Assembly: GCA_947632315.1 (NCBI GenBank)
Contig: CANROV010000050.1
Coordinates: 1 to 11,965, forward strand
DNA from: Candidatus Gastranaerophilales bacterium
GTDB taxonomy: Bacteria > Cyanobacteriota > Vampirovibrionia > Gastranaerophilales > Gastranaerophilaceae
DNA: 11,965 nt
Reading direction: 5' to 3'
Shown: positions 1-6,934 of the stretch, piece after piece
Numbering within the stretch: position 1 is the first letter of the stretch
How the letters are laid out: every line of letters starts with the position of its first letter
Program-made: the position numbers and the translations under genes
The notes under the pieces: generated by a model
What the model saw: the letters and a program-made list of their open reading frames with translations, nothing else
What the model was told of the DNA's origin: nothing
Databases searched by the model: none

Positions 1-111
1 ACAACGGAATATAAACGCATGTCAGAAGCCGTAAACCCGTATGGTGACGGGCTTGCTTCAAAACGAATAGTTGAAGTTCTTAAAACCTGTTCAAATAATA
101 ATTTAAAATAA
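1..111 (+). CDS. wecB: UDP-N-acetylglucosamine 2-epimerase, C-terminal end (partial)
   Basis: Only the last 36 residues are inside the window, in frame from base 1 to a TAA at 109-111. The visible stretch carries the sequence NPYGDGLASKRIVEVL. I recognise this as the conserved C-terminal end of non-hydrolysing UDP-GlcNAc 2-epimerases, which interconvert UDP-GlcNAc and UDP-ManNAc for surface polysaccharide synthesis in the cytoplasm. The rest of the gene lies to the left of the window, so catalytic residues cannot be checked. No clear terminator follows it. The gene could equally be a paralogue within a capsule or O-antigen locus. The family assignment rests on this short tail alone. Confidence 0.72.
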   Translation, partial: TTEYKRMSEAVNPYGDGLASKRIVEVLKTCSNNNLK

Positions 112-127
112 ATTATTACTTTCCCAT

Positions 128-159
128 TTGCCTCGGGGGGGGGGTAAAAGTGTTATAAT
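128..159 (+). promoter_or_regulatory. Promoter of the kelch-like gene, with a G10 tract in the spacer
   Basis: A perfect TATAAT at 154-159 is preceded by TG at 151-152, making an extended -10 (TGTTATAAT). A -35-like TTGCCT lies at 128-133. The 20-bp spacer between them contains ten consecutive G at 135-144. Loss of about three G would bring the spacer to the usual 17 bp. The predicted start of transcription is near 166, leaving a leader of about 75 bases. The elements are visible in the sequence; the promoter role is inferred. Confidence 0.5.
135..144. repeat. G10 homopolymer tract
   Basis: Ten consecutive G stand in an otherwise AT-rich intergenic stretch. Mononucleotide G/C runs of this length are known slippage hot spots in phase-variable bacterial genes. 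The tract lies outside any reading frame I can support, and just upstream of an extended -10. Confidence 0.9.
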
Positions 160-240
160 TACTTTGATTACAACTTTTGGTATTGCTTTTGAGTTATGAT
201 AAAAAGTACCTAAAGCAAGAAAAAACAAGGCTAAATTATT

Positions 241-1494
241 ATGATAAATCTGAAAAGAAAAATATTTATCACAATTATAATACTTATAATTATCGGAATT
301 TCTTTTATAATATTTTTTAATATATATAAAGATGTTTCAACTTCTTTGAAAAAAGATTATAACAAAAGAAAATTAATAAAAGAAAAAATAAATAATTTTC
401 AAATTAAATTGAATCAGGATATTGCAGATATAAAAAAACAAAAAATATTATATGGCAAATGGTTGATAGTTAAAGATGAAATGAGTATTCCAAGAGGATA
501 TGTTACAGCAAATATAATGTCTGATGGAAATGTATTAATAATGGGTAGTCAAAACAAGCAGGTTAATACTGCTGATATATTTGACACAAAAAAACAAAAA
601 ATTATAAAAACAATTGCTATCAATGATAATAGAGTTTATGGCTTTTCTGCTACTACACTTAAAAATGGAAATATATTGGTTGCAGGCGGAAGAGTGTGTC
701 CTTTTGATTCTATGGCCGGTAAATTAACAAATACATCTAAAATATTTGACCATAATAAATATGAATTTTATGATGTTGGAAATTTAAATTATTTTACGGG
801 TAGTCATAAAGCTATTCCATTAAAAAATGGAAAGGTTTTGATTTTACATGGGTATGAAATTAATACAAATGAAAATTGTTGTACTATTGGTACAACATAT
901 ATGTTTGACATTTTTAACCCGAAAACTAACACATATGAGTTAACAGAAAATACAATCAAAATTGGGGGAGATGTTGATTATTTTGAATTCGTAAATGGAG
1001 ATTTATTAATTTTTGCTAATGATAATGAAAGATATATTTATAATCTTAAAGAAAATAAATTTGAATCAACAAATAATATTTACCCCAAAACAGGTTTATA
1101 TACACAATTAGATGATTTTAATTATTTAATTCTTGAATCAGGTGAAAATCAAAATAAAGGATATGTATATAACATAGAAACAAAACAAAAAACACCTATA
1201 TCAAATGATATTAATAAATCTTGGAAATTTAATCTGTTTTCAAAAACTTTATTATTAAATTCCGGTGATGTTTTTATTTATGGAATATATGAATCACAAA
1301 ACAAAGAGGATTATCGGCTTTCTTCATATATTTATTCAAAACAATATAATAATCTTTATAAAATACCGTTACCGAAAACTCCTGTATCAAATGCATCTAT
1401 TTTGGAACTTGATAATGGAAATATTATGCTTGCCGGAGGTTTTCATAACAACAAAAAACAATCAATAATACAAATATATAAGTATAAACACTAA
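241..1494 (+). CDS. Membrane-anchored kelch-like seven-repeat beta-propeller protein
   Basis: The 417-residue product begins with a short basic stretch (KRK at 5-7) and one hydrophobic segment at about 8-27, which looks like an uncleaved signal anchor. A lysine-rich, probably helical linker covers about 30-70. The remainder holds seven regularly spaced cores of the type NG-x-(I/V/L)-h-h-x-G-G, at about 95-103, 142-150, 196-204, 252-260, 293-301, 341-349 and 392-400. Their spacing of 41-56 residues is what kelch or galactose-oxidase-like propellers show. Such domains usually bind proteins or glycans; no enzyme active site is evident, so the function is unknown. An AAGG at 227-230 precedes the ATG by 10 bases. 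The gene is monocistronic, with its own tract-containing promoter upstream and a terminator downstream. By eye it is more AT-rich than dapL and gltD. Confidence 0.75.
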   Translation: MINLKRKIFITIIILIIIGISFIIFFNIYKDVSTSLKKDYNKRKLIKEKINNFQIKLNQDIADIKKQKILYGKWLIVKDEMSIPRGYVTANIMSDGNVLIMGSQNKQVNTADIFDTKKQKIIKTIAINDNRVYGFSATTLKNGNILVAGGRVCPFDSMAGKLTNTSKIFDHNKYEFYDVGNLNYFTGSHKAIPLKNGKVLILHGYEINTNENCCTIGTTYMFDIFNPKTNTYELTENTIKIGGDVDYFEFVNGDLLIFANDNERYIYNLKENKFESTNNIYPKTGLYTQLDDFNYLILESGENQNKGYVYNIETKQKTPISNDINKSWKFNLFSKTLLLNSGDVFIYGIYESQNKEDYRLSSYIYSKQYNNLYKIPLPKTPVSNASILELDNGNIMLAGGFHNNKKQSIIQIYKYKH

Positions 1495-1517
1495 AAAATA
1501 ATAAAATTCTTAAAATA

Positions 1518-1558
1518 AAAAAGATTGCGGTTTATTTTATTTAAATCGCAATCTTTTT
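1518..1558. terminator. Bidirectional intrinsic terminator between the kelch-like gene and dapL
   Basis: The arms AAAAAGATTGCG (1518-1529) and CGCAATCTTTTT (1547-1558) are perfectly complementary. The pairing can extend inward into the AT-rich loop. A-runs on the left and T-runs on the right let it act for both convergent genes: the kelch-like gene ends at 1494 and dapL ends at 1583. Confidence 0.85.
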
Positions 1559-1582
1559 ATATCTTTTTAATGATTTTATCAT

Positions 1583-2761
1583 TTAGAATAATTTAGAAAA
1601 TCTTTGCATAGCTTCAATTGTATTTTCTCTGTTTCCGAAAGAAGTTAATCGGAAATAACCTTCTCCGTTTTTACCGAAACCGCTTCCGGGAGTACCTACA
1701 ATAGCTATATTAGCCAGAAGATAGTCAAAAAATTCCCAGGATTTCATATTGTTAGGGCATTTTAACCAAATATACGGTGAATGTTTACCTCCCGTATACC
1801 AAATACCTTTACTGTCCATTGTATCGGCAATAATTTTTGCATTTTCACTGTAATATTGAATATTTTCCGATATTTGTTTTTGCCCTTCTTGCGAAAAAAT
1901 AGCTTCCGCAGCCCTTTGAACTATGTAAGGAACGCCGTTAAATTTAGTTGTTTGACGTCTGAGCCAGAATTTGTTTAAAGAACAGTTTTGTTTAACAAGT
2001 GCTTTCGGAACAACCGTATATCCGCACCTTGTACCCGTAAAACCTGCTGTTTTAGAGAAAGAGCAAAATTCTATTGCACATTTTTCTGCTCCTTCTATTT
2101 CGTAAATGCTGTTAGGAAGCTCTTTTGACTTGATAAAACATTCATAAGCCGCATCAAAAAGTATAATTGCGTCATTTTTTAATGCGTAATCCACCCATTT
2201 TTTTAATCCGTCTTTTGTGTAAACTGCGCCCGTTGGATTATTCGGAGAACAAATATAAATAATATCGCATTTTACGTTTTCATCGGGAAGAGGTAAAAAT
2301 CCGTTTTTTTCATTTGCGTCAGCATAAATAATTTTTCTGCCTGCCATTGTATTTGTATCAACATAAACAGGATACACCGGGTCTGGCACTAAAACGGTGT
2401 TGTCTAAAGCAAAAATATCCAGAATATTACCTAAATCGCTTTTTGCTCCGTCAGATATGAAAATTTCATCAGAAACCAATTGTACATTTTTTCTTTCATA
2501 GTACTTTTGTATAGCTTCCCTTAAAAATGCGTAGCCTTGCTCGGGGCCGTAGCCTTTAAATGTAGCTTGCACCCCCATTTCATCCGCTGATTTTTTAATT
2601 GCTTCAACAACAACGGGCGCTAAAGGCAGTGTTACATCTCCAATACCTAATTTAATCAACTTTTTATCGGGATTATTTTTTGTATATTCCGACACTTTTT
2701 TTGCTATGGTAGAAAACAGATAGCTGTCTTCCAAATTTAAATAATTTTTATTAATGTTCAT
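1583..2761 (-). CDS. dapL: LL-diaminopimelate aminotransferase
   Basis: This 392-residue fold-type I PLP aminotransferase converts tetrahydrodipicolinate plus glutamate directly to LL-diaminopimelate, for lysine and peptidoglycan, in the cytoplasm. Visible motifs in order are GIGDVT at 39-44, the substrate-loop region KGYGPEQGYAFLREAI at about 69-84, GAKSDLGN at 105-112, SPNNPTG at 172-178, the PLP-contacting D203 and Y206, and SFSKTAGFTGTRCGY around K237 as the Schiff-base lysine. A C-terminal arginine sits in YFRLTSFGNRENT. The length is slightly below the roughly 410 residues usual for DapL. The ATG at 2761 has a GGAG five bases upstream (2767-2770). This route is typical of cyanobacteria, plants and Chlamydiae, which fits the inferred lineage. 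The gene is divergent from the GltD-like gene across an 80-bp gap. Confidence 0.93.
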   Translation of the reverse strand: MNINKNYLNLEDSYLFSTIAKKVSEYTKNNPDKKLIKLGIGDVTLPLAPVVVEAIKKSADEMGVQATFKGYGPEQGYAFLREAIQKYYERKNVQLVSDEIFISDGAKSDLGNILDIFALDNTVLVPDPVYPVYVDTNTMAGRKIIYADANEKNGFLPLPDENVKCDIIYICSPNNPTGAVYTKDGLKKWVDYALKNDAIILFDAAYECFIKSKELPNSIYEIEGAEKCAIEFCSFSKTAGFTGTRCGYTVVPKALVKQNCSLNKFWLRRQTTKFNGVPYIVQRAAEAIFSQEGQKQISENIQYYSENAKIIADTMDSKGIWYTGGKHSPYIWLKCPNNMKSWEFFDYLLANIAIVGTPGSGFGKNGEGYFRLTSFGNRENTIEAMQRFSKLF

Positions 2762-2783
2762 AGTTTCTCCAAAACTTAATTCG

Positions 2784-2810
2784 TTTACATGAATATCTTT
2801 ATAGTATAAT
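2784..2810 (+). promoter_or_regulatory. Candidate promoter of the GltD-like gene
   Basis: TTTACA at 2784-2789 and TATAAT at 2805-2810 are separated by a short 15-bp spacer. The consensus -10 is convincing; the spacer is suboptimal. On the other strand a TATACT (2808-2803) overlaps the same bases and could serve dapL, so the two divergent promoters may compete. Confidence 0.45.
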
Positions 2811-2841
2811 AAAATATAGATTAAGTAAAAAGGAAAAAAAT

Positions 2842-4212
2842 ATGGCAGTAAGACAAAGACAACATGAACAAGACCCTATGGTAAGACGCACCAATTTTGA
2901 CGCAGTAGAGTCTAATTTAACAGATGAACAGGCAAAACTTGAAGCATCAAGATGTTTAAATTGTAAAAATCCAAGATGTGTACAGGGCTGTCCTGTTAAT
3001 ATAAACATTCCCGGATTTATTCATGAATTAAAAGAAGGCAATCTTGAAAAAGCAGGCGAAGTAATTAGAGAATCAAGCCTTCTTCCTTCCGTATGCGGCA
3101 GAGTTTGCCCTCAGGAACGTCAGTGTGAAGGCAAATGCGTTTTAGGTATTAAATCAGAACCAATCGCAATCGGAGCATTAGAAAGATACGTTGGTGACGC
3201 TACAAATGCACAAATCGGCGAAATAAAAGAAACAGGCAAAAAAGTTGCAATTATAGGTTCAGGCTGTGCAGGTATTACTGCAGCAGCAGATTTACGCCGT
3301 GCAGGTCATGAAGTAGTTGTTTTTGAAGCACTTCATAAACTTGGAGGTGTTTTAAGATACGGTATACCTCCTTTCAGACTCCCCAGAACTTTTCTTGATA
3401 AAGAAATTTCAAATTTGAAAAAGATGGGTGTAAAATTTGTTACTAATGTTGTTGTAGGTAAATCAATTACAGTAAAACAATTAAAAGATGACGGATTTGA
3501 CGCAATAGTAATCGGTTCCGGCGCAGGACTTCCGAAAATGATGGGAATCCCCGGTGAAAACTTAAACGGAGTATATTCCGCTAATGAATTTTTAACACGT
3601 GTTAATTTAATGCAGGCAAACTTAGAAGAAACACCTACTCCTATCAGAGTCGGAGAAAAAGCAGCCATAATCGGCGGAGGAAATGTTGCGATGGACGCAG
3701 CAAGAGTTGCCGTAAGAATCGGTTTTAAAGAAGTTTATATTATGTACAGACGTACGGAAGCTGAACTTCCCGCACGTTTAGAAGAAATCCGCCACGCAAA
3801 AGAAGAAGGTGTTGTATTTAAGTTCTTACATGCGCCAAAACAAATTTATAATAAAGAAGGTTACGTAGGCGGTATGCAGTTTGAAATTATGGAGCTTGGT
3901 GAACCTGATGAATCGGGAAGAAGAAAACCAATTCCAACGGGTAAAACAATGGATTTAGATGTTGATACCGTTGTAGTTGCTTTAGGAACAGGGCCAAATC
4001 CTACAATTCAATCTTCAATGTTAAGAGATAATATGAATCTTGAAACAAATCCGAAAGGCTACATTATTATTAATGCTGAAACCGGTGAAACTTCAATAAA
4101 CGGAGTTTATGCGGGCGGTGACGTAGCACCTACAGGCTCTTCTACCGCAATTAATGCTATGGGTGCAGGCAAACGTGCCGCTAAAGCTATTAATGAATTT
4201 CTGGCAAAATAA
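2842..4212 (+). CDS. GltD/GltA-type NADPH-dependent glutamate synthase small subunit family flavoprotein
   Basis: The 456-residue product has the N-terminal iron-sulphur domain of the GltD/GltA/NfnB family, with cysteine groups at C38, C41, C46, C50 and at C85, C89, C95, C99. A first dinucleotide-binding motif GSGCAG (139-144) would bind FAD. A second Rossmann motif GGGNVAMDAA (278-287), followed by YRRTEAELPAR (303-313), would bind NAD(P)H. The C-terminus has the FAD-site signature GVYAGGDVAPTGSSTAINAMGAGKRAA. Family members pass electrons between NAD(P)H and a partner. In glutamate synthase the partner is the large GOGAT subunit; in NfnAB it is the small NfnA flavoprotein. Neither partner gene is adjacent here, so it may be the stand-alone homotetrameric GltA type, or partner with a distant gene. 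The ATG is preceded by AAAAAGGA. The gene is monocistronic, ending in its own terminator. Confidence 0.87.
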   Translation: MAVRQRQHEQDPMVRRTNFDAVESNLTDEQAKLEASRCLNCKNPRCVQGCPVNINIPGFIHELKEGNLEKAGEVIRESSLLPSVCGRVCPQERQCEGKCVLGIKSEPIAIGALERYVGDATNAQIGEIKETGKKVAIIGSGCAGITAAADLRRAGHEVVVFEALHKLGGVLRYGIPPFRLPRTFLDKEISNLKKMGVKFVTNVVVGKSITVKQLKDDGFDAIVIGSGAGLPKMMGIPGENLNGVYSANEFLTRVNLMQANLEETPTPIRVGEKAAIIGGGNVAMDAARVAVRIGFKEVYIMYRRTEAELPARLEEIRHAKEEGVVFKFLHAPKQIYNKEGYVGGMQFEIMELGEPDESGRRKPIPTGKTMDLDVDTVVVALGTGPNPTIQSSMLRDNMNLETNPKGYIIINAETGETSINGVYAGGDVAPTGSSTAINAMGAGKRAAKAINEFLAK

Positions 4213-4240
4213 ATATTATTCATTGAGATATTAAATTATA

Positions 4241-4276
4241 AGAATAAGAACCTTTAATCTTGAAGGTTCTTATTTT
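4241..4276 (+). terminator. Intrinsic terminator of the GltD-like gene
   Basis: The arms AATAAGAACCTT (4243-4254) and AAGGTTCTTATT (4263-4274) pair perfectly around an 8-base loop and can extend by two more pairs. The downstream side is T-rich. The right arm lies inside the last codons of the convergent flippase-like gene, whose stop is at 4254-4256. Confidence 0.75.
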
Positions 4277-5288
4277 CTGTTTCAATATCATTTTGAATAT
4301 CTTTAAAATGAATGTTATGTCTAAGAAAGAAAATAACCGCAATAAAAGAGCAAAATATAGTGGTAATAGCCTGCTGTAAAAGTGAAATGGCAAGTGCTGA
4401 CTCTTTTGTAACATTATAAATTGCGAAAGCTGCAATAATTGCAAATTGATAAGGCCCTATATAAATAGAAGTAGAGGGTATCATGCAGGCTAATGCAGTA
4501 AACGGAATTATAAATAAAATTACTGACCAATTTATATCAATATTAAATCCTGTAATTACAATAAAATAATTTAGGCATTCAAAAAACCAAATTCCTGCTG
4601 AAGCAATTATTGCGGGAATAATTGCTTTAGGATTGTTAAATATCTCAAACCCGTTTAAGAAAGAATTACATTTGTTTTTAATAAAGTTTATTAAAGATTT
4701 AAAGAAATTGTGAAAGTTATTCGGTAAAATATCAACTTTGGTTTCCAGAAATTGGCATATTTTGTCTGTTTTGTTATGTTTGAAAGTTAAGATTGCCAAT
4801 AGAAAGCTTCCAAAGAATACAAATGCACCAATTAAACAGAGTTTTCTTGCTAAAGGATTATTTCTTTGATAAGTTAAAATTGCCAAAATAAGAATAGATA
4901 GTATAATAAGTCCGTCAAAAATTCTTTCCAGCATAACGGAGCCAAAAAGTTTCATTTTATCGGCATTATATTTTTTGCCGAGATAAAAAGCTCTGTAAAT
5001 ATCACCTGCCCTTGCAGGTAATACTATATTTAATGAGGCACAAGAAATGCATAAATTTAATAATTCAAATAATGATATATTTTTTATTGTTTTTGAAATA
5101 AGAATTTTAAATGTTAATGCTCTTGAACACATTGAACAAATTACGCAAAGTATTAATAATGGTATTAATTTAAAATTGAAACCTTTTAAAACATTTAAAA
5201 ATTCTGTAACATCCAGATTCTTAAATACTATGTATAAAAAGACAAATGTTATTAAAATAAGAAAAAGTCTCTTTATATTATTTTTCAT
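4254..5288 (-). CDS. YbhN/UPF0104 family flippase-like integral membrane protein
   Basis: From the ATG at 5288 the product has 344 residues, with about eight or nine hydrophobic segments (for example 7-25, 41-55, 126-140, 153-170, 225-245, 254-271, 277-292, 303-322). The family signature is clear: LNIVLPARAGDIYRAFYLGKK at about 86-106, ERIFDGL at 121-127, and the late loop PSTSIYIGPYQF at 271-282, which corresponds to the PxSPGGxGxxE-like motif of the family. This is the membrane domain shared by YbhN proteins, AglD and the N-terminal part of MprF. Those proteins are linked to lipid or lipid-linked precursor translocation; the substrate here is unknown. A longer reading from a TTG at 5327 would overlap the upstream gene and lacks a ribosome site. 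The ATG at 5288 has GGAG at 5300-5303 (11-base spacing). It is the second gene of a pair with the TPR gene. Confidence 0.82.
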   Translation of the reverse strand: MKNNIKRLFLILITFVFLYIVFKNLDVTEFLNVLKGFNFKLIPLLILCVICSMCSRALTFKILISKTIKNISLFELLNLCISCASLNIVLPARAGDIYRAFYLGKKYNADKMKLFGSVMLERIFDGLIILSILILAILTYQRNNPLARKLCLIGAFVFFGSFLLAILTFKHNKTDKICQFLETKVDILPNNFHNFFKSLINFIKNKCNSFLNGFEIFNNPKAIIPAIIASAGIWFFECLNYFIVITGFNIDINWSVILFIIPFTALACMIPSTSIYIGPYQFAIIAAFAIYNVTKESALAISLLQQAITTIFCSFIAVIFFLRHNIHFKDIQNDIETENKNLQD

Positions 5289-5319
5289 TAATGTAAAAGC
5301 TCCATAAGTAATATATAAA

Positions 5320-5892
5320 TTATACAATACGGAGAAATGAATTGTGTAATTTGTTTCTTTTATTTATTTTTTCTTTTAAAATATCATAATTTAACGAATG
5401 AATAATATCTAAAGAGATAGAATCCAACGAATTTTGAGCCTGAATGAAGGTAATATAAGCTGAATTATATTGCCCCAAATTAATCAGAGCTTCAATTTTA
5501 ATTTCAATTATTTGTGCAAAAAGGCTTAAATCATCCGATGATATATTATTTAATGCTAAATCACAATATTTAACTGCTTCAGAGTAATTAAATAATGCAT
5601 TATAGCAGTTAGCAATTGAGGCGGATATTTTTGAATTTGATTTAATATTATAAGCTTGCAAATATAAATTGAGTGCTTTTTTCATATTACCTTTAATAAA
5701 TAGAATATTAGCAAGAAGAGTCATTGTTTTAAAATGGCCGGGAGTCAAAACAAGTGCTTTTTCTAATTTTTTCTTGGCATTATTTATTTTATTGAAGTAG
5801 AAAAAATCATCTTCAGCTTCTCTATAAAGTATTTCGGACTGAATATTAATAATTTTATTGTTTATAAAAAACGAATTACTTGTATTTTGCAT
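5320..5892 (-). CDS. Small tetratricopeptide-repeat protein
   Basis: The product is 190 residues from the ATG at 5892 (weak AAGAAG upstream). An in-frame ATG at 5925 would add 11 residues but has no visible ribosome site. No signal peptide is seen. At least three helical TPR units can be traced at about 54-87 (TPGHFKTMTLLANILF then MKKALNLYLQAYNI), 88-119 (ISASIANCYNALFNYSEAVKYCDLAL) and 124-159 (an FAQIIEIKIEALINLGQYNSAYITF core), with a degenerate one at about 24-53. TPR proteins are interaction scaffolds; no catalytic motif is present. The gene ends 31 bases before the chosen start of the flippase-like gene on the same strand. The two are therefore probably co-transcribed, and the TPR protein may act with that membrane protein. 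A direct partnership is inference. Confidence 0.75.
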   Translation of the reverse strand: MQNTSNSFFINNKIINIQSEILYREAEDDFFYFNKINNAKKKLEKALVLTPGHFKTMTLLANILFIKGNMKKALNLYLQAYNIKSNSKISASIANCYNALFNYSEAVKYCDLALNNISSDDLSLFAQIIEIKIEALINLGQYNSAYITFIQAQNSLDSISLDIIHSLNYDILKEKINKRNKLHNSFLRIV

Positions 5893-5945
5893 TATAACTA
5901 TCTTCTTAACTACATATAAAATCATAATATTTCAGTTAAACATAC

Positions 5946-5955
5946 GGCTATAGCC
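5946..5955. repeat. Perfect 10-bp palindrome GGCTATAGCC
   Basis: A self-complementary decamer lies 21 bases upstream of the longest possible TPR start. It sits inside a segment that shares ATACGGC and CAGCCCA words with the repeat at 6070-6101. It may be an operator for the TPR-flippase pair; function is not shown. Confidence 0.4.
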
Positions 5956-5978
5956 AATTTACAGCCCAAAGAAAAGAA

Positions 5979-5995
5979 ATCATGGAAACCATGAT
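5979..5995. repeat. Inverted repeat ATCATGG-AAA-CCATGAT
   Basis: Seven-base perfect arms are separated by three A. It overlaps the first copy of the direct repeat described at 5984-6012. The spacing suits either a short hairpin or a dimeric protein-binding site. Confidence 0.55.
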
Positions 5996-6012
5996 GAACA
6001 TGACTTTTCAGC
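5984..6012. repeat. Degenerate direct repeat, copy A (CATGA..CATGAC..TTTCAGC)
   Basis: Copy A matches copy B at 6070-6098 over GGAAA(C/G)CATGAT, then CATGACT with TTTCAGC, with only a few substitutions and compensating one-base gaps. Weaker similarity (ATT..AAA..AACTTA) continues for about 15 bases beyond. It lies between the TPR gene and the omega gene, and no supported gene covers it. Confidence 0.7.
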
Positions 6013-6069
6013 GATTTAAAATCAACTTAATAAAATTTAATAAAAAAGCATACAAATCCTAACAAAAAC

Positions 6070-6098
6070 GGAAAGCATGATACGGCATGACTTTCAGC
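6070..6098. repeat. Degenerate direct repeat, copy B
   Basis: This is the second copy of the 29-base unit, 86 bases downstream of copy A. Within each copy the CATGA word occurs twice, 9 (A) or 10 (B) bases apart, about one helical turn. Copy B can also fold, GAAAGCATG against CATGACTTTC with one bulge. Confidence 0.7.
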
Positions 6099-6161
6099 CC
6101 AATTACAAAACTTAACACAAAATCATTATATTTGATTACAGACAACTTGATATTAAAAAAT

Positions 6162-6190
6162 TTGCATAGTAATATAAACATATAAGATAA
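6162..6190 (+). promoter_or_regulatory. Candidate promoter of the omega-like gene
   Basis: TTGCAT at 6162-6167 and GATAAT at 6185-6190 are 17 bp apart. A second possible pair overlaps it: TTGATA at 6147-6152 with TAATAT at 6170-6175, also 17 bp. The sequence alone does not decide between them. Confidence 0.35.
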
Positions 6191-6216
6191 TTAACCGAAA
6201 TGTTACGGGAGGAATG

Positions 6217-6459
6217 ATGAATCAAATTATAAAAATCGCTTGGGATTTAAATGAAAATACAGAAAACAGATATCAATTAGTATATGAAATAGCTGAACTT
6301 GCAAAGAAATTGGTTGATGAAAATCAATTGAGGAAAGTAAAAGACGAATATAATTTTGATGAAGTTCCTTTTGATAATTCAATTAAAAAAGAGAATCCTG
6401 TTGAGCATGCCATAATGGTAAAGGCTTCAGAATGTGATGATTCAGGACTGGTAGGATAA
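6217..6459 (+). CDS. rpoZ: Probable RNA polymerase omega subunit (divergent)
   Basis: The product is 80 residues from the second of two adjacent ATGs. GGAGG at 6208-6212 ends one base before the first ATG (6214) and four before the second (6217), so the second is preferred. The segment ENRYQLVYEIAELAKKL (16-32) and the later NPVEHAIMVKASE (60-72) match the omega pattern NRY/F-x-L-V-x-x-x-A-x-x-A-x-x-L followed by a helix of the type KPVxxAIxEI. Omega binds the beta-prime subunit and helps RNA polymerase assembly. The usual N-terminal 'p(s/t)ld' region is poorly conserved, so this could be an unrelated small acidic protein. The gene stands alone, between a repeat-containing upstream region and a strong terminator shared with rpsT. 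Confidence 0.62.
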   Translation: MNQIIKIAWDLNENTENRYQLVYEIAELAKKLVDENQLRKVKDEYNFDEVPFDNSIKKENPVEHAIMVKASECDDSGLVG

Positions 6460-6484
6460 TAGAATTTATAAATAAATAAAATAG

Positions 6485-6517
6485 AAAAAAAGCTCCTCAA
6501 TGTCAGGAGCTTTTTTT
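6485..6517. terminator. Bidirectional intrinsic terminator between rpoZ and rpsT
   Basis: A GC-rich core AGCTCCT/AGGAGCT with a 7-base loop (6498-6504) is flanked by seven A on the left and seven T on the right. This gives a stem of about 13 pairs usable from either side. It serves the convergent omega-like gene (ends 6459) and rpsT (ends 6545). Confidence 0.92.
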
Positions 6518-6544
6518 AACCTAAAAAAATCATTAACTTACAGA

Positions 6545-6817
6545 TTAAGCCATTAATTTATTAACAGCAACAGTTAATCTTGATTTTTTTCTTGAAGCTG
6601 TATTTTTATGCAAAATACCTTTAGAAACAGCTTTATCACAAAGCTTGTAAGCTAAAGATAATGCTGATTTAATTGCTTCCGGGTCTTTTTCTTTGGCTTG
6701 AGCTAAAACAAGAACTTTTTTTACGGCAGTTTTGATTTCGGATTTAACTGCAACATTTCTGTTGTAGTTTCTTTCTGCGGTAAGAATTCTTTTTTTAGAT
6801 GATTTAATATTAGCCAT
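6545..6817 (-). CDS. rpsT: 30S ribosomal protein S20
   Basis: The 90-residue, lysine-rich product has the full S20 layout: MANIKSSKKRILTAERN at the start, a long helix with VKSEIKTAVKKVL, then the second and third helices ending in HKNTASRKKSRLTVAVNKL. S20 is a primary binder of 16S rRNA in the small subunit. The length matches the family (about 85-90). An AAAGGA sits just upstream of the ATG. The gene is transcribed alone toward a strong shared terminator. Codon choice and GC content look like the other housekeeping genes here. Confidence 0.96.
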   Translation of the reverse strand: MANIKSSKKRILTAERNYNRNVAVKSEIKTAVKKVLVLAQAKEKDPEAIKSALSLAYKLCDKAVSKGILHKNTASRKKSRLTVAVNKLMA

Positions 6818-6934
6818 AATTTTTTCCTTTCTAATGTCAGTATTGTCAATGTAACAATCTGCTTAGAGGATAAAGTAAATTGAAATATTAATTTTTTTAA
6901 AATTTTTCAAATATGTAGCAAAAAAATAAATGTT

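Noticed and set aside
3333..3668. Minus-strand frame of 111 codons inside the GltD-like gene.
   Set aside because: It is the shadow of a well-supported gene with intact motifs on the plus strand.
6087..6185. Short plus-strand frame (MTFSPI...) starting inside repeat copy B, with a similar MTFQ start in copy A.
   Set aside because: Neither has a usable ribosome site, and the two peptides diverge immediately after the repeat. The shared start reflects the DNA repeat.
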